Shown here in pieces: positions 58,483 to 64,000 of a stretch of DNA of 64,000 nucleotides. The stretch's first letter is position 1, and each line of letters starts with the position of its first letter. The position numbers and the translations under genes were made by a program. Origin of the DNA: Chinchilla lanigera (lineage: Eukaryota > Chordata > Mammalia > Rodentia > Chinchillidae); contig NW_004955487.1 in the NCBI RefSeq assembly GCF_000276665.1, positions 3,648,506 to 3,712,505 of the forward strand. Reading direction: 5' to 3'. The notes under the pieces were generated by a model, which was not told the origin of the DNA, did no database searches, and was given only the letters and a program-made list of their open reading frames with translations.

Positions 58483-59629
58483 CTAAGTAAGAGATCACAG
58501 AACGTCACTGAAGGGAGCTTCCAAAAAATCAAAATCAAAAGATAATAAACCCCTCCGATAAAAACACTCAGAGTTCACAGAATCAAAAGAAAGACCAGCT
58601 AGGTAAATGATGACCTACTGAACACCCAGGACACCACACTGATGCCCTTGGGGACACAGGGGCCTCTCCACAGAGAGATCGGAGCTGGAGCTTCGCCTGA
58701 TAGTGCACTGGGCTCATTTAGGGTGCAGAAGGGTGTTTAGCTGGGAAATCAACTGCAGAGCTCCCACCCTCCCCGGAGACTAGGGCTGCCCTCCCCAGCT
58801 GAACCGCACTGGCCTCGCCGCATCTAAATCAGCTTCTCTACAGCAAAAGCAGCTACACCCTCTAGCTGCAGGGTCGTGCCTCAGAAGTAGAGATCAACTT
58901 AGTTTCACACTACAGTGCAAATGACTGATAGTGGTGCCCAAAAGCCCCCTGAGAAGAAGAGAAATGGGTGGGCAAAGGCTCTCAAAAGGGCAGGGGGCTG
59001 GGTTCAGGGCACCCGAAGGCTGAAGGCCATGACACCCAGTGGTTCTCTGCCCTCCTTGTGACCACTCTCATGAAAATGGAGAGGAAGCAGAAAAGTCCTT
59101 GTTCCTAGAAGTGAAGCTCTAGGAAGCTTTCCTCAAAGCTCTAAAAGGAGAAGGGGAAAACTGAGCCCCTGCGGCCCACATCACCTGGAGCTGGCTGCTG
59201 TCCTAAGGGAAGGAAGGCTGTCACACAGCACGGAGGAGAAACCCCCAGTCCAGCGGTGCTGTGGACCCGAACTGCCACCTCCTGCCCATCGGGCTTGGAT
59301 GGTCAAAAAGGCACGCAAATGCAGGAGCATTAAAAAATGAGAAAAATCTGCTTCGTAACAGTTCCTCAGCTACCTGACTGGCTAATGTCATAGCACCGAA
59401 GAAAAAAAAAAGACACAACGAAGCCTTACTGAAGGGAGATCTGGCCTGAAGAGGCTCCGTCTGGGAATTCTACTCTCAGCCATGAAGGAAGGGGAAGGGA
59501 AGAAGGTGCCCTCGCAGAAAAGCAGTCGTGACACTGTGGGTGTCGCAGCCTGTGCCTGAGACCTGGCCACAGAAACTGAGCACTTCTGGAAGCAAAGCCA
59601 GTGAAAATCTCACTGGAAGAAAGACTGGT

Positions 59630-59680
59630 CTTTCTCTCTCTCTCTCCTCCTCTCTCTGTCTCTTTCTCTCTCTTTCTTTT
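59630..59680. repeat. (CT)n microsatellite
   Basis: CT-rich simple repeat with TTT and CTG interruptions. Confidence 0.9.
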
Positions 59681-60042
59681 ATCCCTGACCTGTGCCCCTC
59701 CCCTGCTTCTTAATTCCCAAAAACAAAACTAGCTGCAATGAAACAAGGCCAACAAGTATTCCCAGTGAGCTACAGAAAACCTTTTGCTGCCCTGAATTAA
59801 GCTTTGGGGATTTAACATTGCTTCCTTCTCCTGGAAAAATAGAAACCCGCAGACTCTCACGATATCTATGAAAGGCTGAGGTAGTCTGCAAACTAAAGGT
59901 GGAACCAGTGGGAATCTCAGGACTGTAAGATCTGCCTCCCCAGGACGGGTTAGAGTTGGTGGCCACTAACAGCTCCAATCACTCAATGAGAAGACAGCCT
60001 TATAGCCTTGGTAAGTAAGGTGTGGAACGGGTTTGTTCCTTT

Positions 60043-60205
60043 TGTTTTGTTTTTTTTTTTGTTTTGTTTTGTTTTGTTTTGAGACAAGGTCTATCTATGT
60101 AATTCAAGCTGACCTTGAGCTCACTATGTAGCCCAAACTGGCCTCAAATTTGCAGCAATCTTCCTGCCTCAGCCTCCTGAGTGCTGGGATTACACACCCA
60201 GCTCC
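60043..60205 (-). mobile_element. B1 SINE, antisense
   Basis: A (GTTTT)n head, gagacaaggtctatctatg, the paired module (aagctgaccttgagctcac / gcccaaactggcctc) and gagtgctgggattacac. In the intron between exons B and C, in the gene's own orientation. Confidence 0.9.
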
Positions 60206-60742
60206 AGATAAATCTTTGACTGGGCCACAATTTCTGGCTGAACTAAGAGCTGCTGTGGGCACTAGGAACGAAGAGACTGCAAGGCTCACCAAGAAACCCA
60301 GCACCTGCTCAGGGCACCCAGTGCCCAATATCACGGGGGGCCCATAAGGCCGCACAGGCGAGGCACCCCAAGAAGGAACTTCCGCTGAATGTCCTTTGTC
60401 CTCTGTCACCACTTTTCCTCTGAAAAATGGGAGCGATCACCTGGCAAGGTTGTTGCCACACAAGTGAAAACCAACAGGAAATGGCTATGGAGGCATTTTA
60501 TCACACGTGCACGTTTTTAAATGTCTGAGCAGCTGTTTCAGTATGTGTTTTCCTTGGGCTCCAGAAAAAGATGAAGAACTGAGGTGAAGGGCAGCCGAGA
60601 TAAAGAAGGGTCTGGGGCTCTTTCTCCCCCGAGGCAAAGGGGCACTGCAGACTCCCTCAATTACAAACCAGACAACAGAAAGAAAGGGAGGTGGTGAATG
60701 AGACGCAGTTCCAACAGTGAACGGACTCTTGGCGAGACTTAC

Positions 60743-60872
60743 ATGTGTTGCCCGGTGAGTTCTTTTCTGGTCACTAGGTGGCGCTCTGGGGCGCAGAGGT
60801 ACTTCTCCAAAGGGACGTCAATCCCACCTTCGTATTTTAATATCTGAGGCATCCACTTTATAAACCTCTTTT
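60743..60872 (-). CDS. Exon B of the unrecognised spliced gene
   Basis: This is a 130-bp minus-strand exon bounded by an acceptor (ttttttgttttcaag) and a near-perfect donor (ACAT|gtaagt). Only one of the three frames is open. It encodes 42 complete residues, beginning KRFIKWMPQILKYEGG and containing IDVPLEKYLCAPERHLV, which is balanced, protein-like composition. It enters in phase 1 and leaves AT, which makes ATG with the first G of exon C. I see no signal peptide, membrane segment or catalytic motif and do not recognise the domain. The coding sequence overlaps a CTCF-like motif (see findings). Single-frame openness plus two good splice sites make this a real exon with fair confidence; its function is unknown. 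Confidence 0.75.
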
Positions 60873-61888
60873 CTTGAAAACAAAAAAAGCTTCTCTGATA
60901 ATCTTGTTGTTACTCATTACACAGAAGGGTGGTTTTTCTCTTACGTTACCAAGGGGAGTAGAAAATCAAAAGCAAACACCCTCAGCACTCAATTATATTT
61001 CCCAGCATTCGGAGGAAAGGATTCAACTACTGACTGGTGGAATACAATTATAATAAAACTGTGAAATGAAAATCCAAAACAGCATACTGTCGCGCAATGT
61101 CTGCAGTAAGTCCGTGTCTCTCAACCTGCCTTCTCTCAGGCCACAGAAGAGTAAGACTAAGAAAGGTCATCAAGAGTTCTCGCTGTCACCTTGGCCCCTG
61201 GAGTAACTACGTGTGAGTCCTTGCAACCCAAATGCTGCCACCACTGCACGCAGAGCCCCTGCCCTCCCTGCTTCTCAGCGCCCCTGACCCAAGTACCCTC
61301 TGCTTCCCCTGATGGCCTTCCTAACGCTTCTGATGATCTCTTCCTGCAAGGTTCTCCTTGGGCTCATCCAGGCTCGTTCTGACCACGTGCAAACGCTAAG
61401 AGAAGTCAGTAATGCACTGTGTTCCTTCCTCACCAGCAGGAACACTTCCAAAGGGTCTTTACACTTTTGCAAAGCACCTTCCCGAGCAGGAGCTACTTTA
61501 AGACTGTCCTAAATTAGGCTCCTACTCTTCGTGGATAATCTGTCATATCAGAAAGTCACATACACGAAAAAAACTTTGCTCAACAGCTTTTCAAACTACA
61601 AATGCAAAAAATATATGATTCTCAGTAAACCATTGTAAGAAAATTCAGAAAAGGAATTTACAATTTGGTGACATTGCTATAGGGTTTAGCGGGGCACAGA
61701 GGGCAGGCTGGGAAGGAAGTAAGAACTTTTTTCTACAACGTGTTCTCAGTATTTTAACTAACTCAAGAGACATGCTTAAGCTGTTGTACATGTGCTGTTA
61801 ACTGTGGGATCTTACAAGTATTCTCACCTGTGGCTGGATTACTACACACTATACACATTTCTATGTCTTCGACATCTACATGACATAC

Positions 61889-61952
61889 CTTTTTTCTTTG
61901 TGTTGTGTCTTAAGGGAAACATTTTCTTAAAAGACACTCGTGAATTGTCTCC
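61889..61952 (-). CDS. Exon A (most 5' exon seen) of an unrecognised spliced gene
   Basis: On the minus strand a pyrimidine-rich acceptor (gctggtttctgtttcag) precedes 64 bp that are open in one frame and end at an AAG|gtatgt donor. The exon encodes 21 residues starting GDNSRVSFKKMF and ending in the basic run NTKKK. It enters in phase 0 and leaves one base (G), which completes a Glu codon with the AA that opens the next exon 1.0 kb away. The basic patch continues across that junction (KKKEKRF). No initiator Met or upstream exon was found between here and the window end, so the N-terminus is missing from this annotation. A second donor 60 bp further on would run through an in-frame stop and was not used. 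The short length makes this exon less certain than the two that follow. Confidence 0.6.
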
Positions 61953-62924
61953 CTGAAACAGAAACCAGCAGGGTTAGCAGCTGATACTTTAGCCTTGGAA
62001 CATGGACCAGAACTTTCGGCTACCAGTGGGCACTGACGTGAGATCTGCTGGGAGAATTGTGCACCGAAGCTGTCGACAAACTCGGCAAGGACTTGCCATG
62101 CACAGAAAAAGGGACTAGGGAGTCACCAAGCTCCTGGCCACAGCAAGGGTCAGGCTTTGGCCAGACGGGGGCCAGACAAGACATATGAAGCTGGCCAGAT
62201 CACTGCTGTCTGGACAAAGGATCCAGCCCTAATCTGCTGGACCTGATTCAGGTTAGTTCAGCAAACCCAGCAGGACCAGGACCCAGGTACCTAGTCCACA
62301 CTGACTCCTGCAGGTAGAATCACATTTCCTGTCAACAAGCATCCATCCCAGCATGTTATGTAGCAACCATGGTCTTGCCTCAACTTAAAAGGCAAAAAAC
62401 TGGAGAGAAAATCAGTCTACCTGGAACAAATAAAAAACCAGATAACCTGCAAAATCATAACCTCAAACCCAGCAGAGAGGTGAGAGAGGTCGCCAAGCAA
62501 CCGAGAAGCCTGAAGCCAGACCCATGCCAAGAGATGCAGGACAGAAGCCTGGCTTCCCAGGGGCGGGTGCAGGATGAAAGTGAGAGGGCAAGCAAGGGGG
62601 TCAAGAAGATCCCCACCAGGCCTTTTTGGGAGGATGGGCGGGCTGAGGACGGATGTGAGGCCACAGTGCATCCTCCACTGGGGACAACTCCACGCTGCTA
62701 AGAGAACAGCGTAGGCTGCCGCCAGACCCAGGGCCTGCTGAGAAGAGGATGGAATCAAGCCCTCCTCCTCGGGCCCAGCTCTGGGTGCAGGTCACAAGCG
62801 GCACCCTACTACTGCAGAGGAGGCAGACAACTAGGAAACTCGAACTCCAAGAGACAGGAACACAGCCCGCCACAATGCCAGGCTGAAAGGGGAGAGAAAG
62901 CCCACTACCCACCCACAAATGGGA
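61953..62924. other. Unannotated sequence upstream of exon A
   Basis: I looked here for the preceding exon, which must end in phase 0, and found no donor with a convincing exon. A 110-codon plus ORF (62369-62701) is unsupported. Confidence 0.4.
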
Positions 62925-63072
62925 AGCCAAGAGATGGAGGGAGCAGGGAGGGGAGGGACAGGGGAGGGAAGAAGGAACTCAGATGCGCTCTAGGCATGCA
63001 CCACCTCCCCACAAGAAATGCACATAGTATGTACAGCAGACATGTGCAAATAAATAAAATGTTTAACACATT
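62925..63072 (+). mobile_element. LINE-1 3' UTR remnant
   Basis: A purine-rich tract (ggggagggacaggggaggg), then acatagtatgtacagcag and caaataaataaaatg. Confidence 0.65.
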
Positions 63073-63827
63073 TTAATAATTTCAATGAAATTATTCTTAA
63101 TTCCTCTGTCAGAGGTGAATAATGATGATTCTCAAACTCTTCCTGGATGTCTCGAATGGTCCATGAATCATTTTATTCACTGCTCACAACAGGCACATGG
63201 GGTCCCCTCACCCACACAGTGGAAAGGAGGAAGCCATCCCTGGGGAAAGTTTACACGGGCCTTCCTCTACCTCTGCTCTGTACACCTCCAGCAGCACCCA
63301 GAGCCCAGCATGGGCACAGTGCTTGAAGACCTCCTACCAAAAATTAACTTTCTTGTGCTATCAATTTGCTCATGTTCCCCAACCTCGCCCAATGCACTGC
63401 TGAGCTAATGGTGGTCTGTATATGCCAAGCCATCCACAGCACCATCCAGGGGCTTAGGGGCAAATCATTAAGTGGCACTGAGACCTGCCACTCTCCCTGT
63501 GCACTGGCAGTACAAAGGCAACAGAAAATCCTGCAGGTATCCAAGGACAAGCCAAGCCAAAGATCCAAACTAATAGTCACTGGATACAATACAGTACACT
63601 TGAAGTTCTGCGCGGTAAATAGGGTCACTTAAAATGTAATGGAAAGATAAAAATTATCACTGTTACTAAATATTGACCCTGGGTCTATGTCTCTTCAGTA
63701 TTCTGTGGAAGGAATCAAGTAGTATCCATGAAGTGCTTCTGCTCCGCATCACAATAGCATGATCATTTCATGCATATACTTGACGGAGGAGCGAGCTGAG
63801 CTAGCCAGTTGTATCACGGAACCCTGT
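63073..63827. other. Unannotated sequence
   Basis: ORFs of 88-107 codons on both strands overlap and have no splice or start support. No repeat recognised. Confidence 0.45.
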
Positions 63828-64000
63828 TGTATTAGTCATCTTTCCCAGTGCTAGACAGAATACCCAACACCCACAACTTAAAGGAGGAGAGGTTTAACTC
63901 GGCTCACAGTTTCAAGGGGTTTAGTCCATGGTCAGCTGCTTCAAGGGAGGAACATCATGGTGGAAGGGCATGGGGGAGCAAAGATGCTTTGATCATGGTG
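63828..64000 (-). mobile_element. MaLR-type LTR, antisense, cut by the window end
   Basis: Starts tgtattagtcatctttcc, with gaatacccaacacccac and gtttagtccatggtcagctg as in the 17.5 kb copy. Confidence 0.8.

Larger units (their letters stand above)
51869..61888 (-). other. Introns of the minus-strand gene
   Basis: The four introns are about 1.0, 2.3, 3.8 and 2.6 kb in order of transcription. All use GT...AG ends. They contain two LINE-1 3' ends, one truncated ID-like SINE, one B1 element, a (CA)n tract and a (CT)n tract, listed separately. No further exon with matching phase was recognised in them, though skipped phase-symmetric exons cannot be excluded. Confidence 0.55.

Noticed and set aside
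61432..61506. Apparent exon with donor CTG|gtgagg between exons A and B
   Set aside because: Weak acceptor, and the frames that would match the phase-1 entry of exon B contain a stop.
61832..61888. Extension of exon A to the donor ACAG|gtgaga
   Set aside because: In the phase needed for exon B the extended exon has an in-frame TAA.

Overview
This is mammalian nuclear DNA, almost certainly from a rodent outside the mouse/rat family. The window is dense in three SINE types: B1 (7SL-derived, with the internal duplication around 'gttcaaggccagcctg'), a tRNA-derived ID-like SINE ('gctggggatttagctcagtgg...'), and B1+ID composites. It also carries MaLR-type solo LTRs and 3'-truncated LINE-1 pieces. 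That mix recalls squirrel-related or beaver-like genomes, but I cannot fix the species. There is one 100-N assembly gap inside a (GGAA)n tract. There is no bacterial-style gene, CRISPR array, rRNA gene or functional tRNA gene.

Layout. 0-50 kb: repeat-rich, gene-poor sequence with about 20 SINE copies, eight LTR copies, several LINE-1 3' ends, and three copies of a ~370-460 bp foldback element that I do not recognise as a named family. The only hint of coding there is a weak candidate exon near 25.4 kb. 50-62 kb: one spliced gene on the minus strand. 62-64 kb: mostly unrecognised sequence, a LINE-1 3' end, and an LTR cut by the window edge.

The gene. Five exons were found by joining consensus splice sites to the only open frame: 61889-61952, 60743-60872, 58337-58482, 54468-54515 and 51204-51868, in order of transcription. 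All four junction phases agree without forcing. Together they encode a 350-residue C-terminal part of a protein whose start lies upstream of 61952 or outside the window. I do not recognise the family. The last exon encodes nine 20-residue Ser/Pro/Gln/Lys-rich units, a coding 60-bp tandem repeat. Just past its stop codon, another reading frame stays open for about 90 codons, which may mean a frameshift or a variable C-terminus. This gene and its coding minisatellite are the most interesting content of the window; the foldback family comes next.
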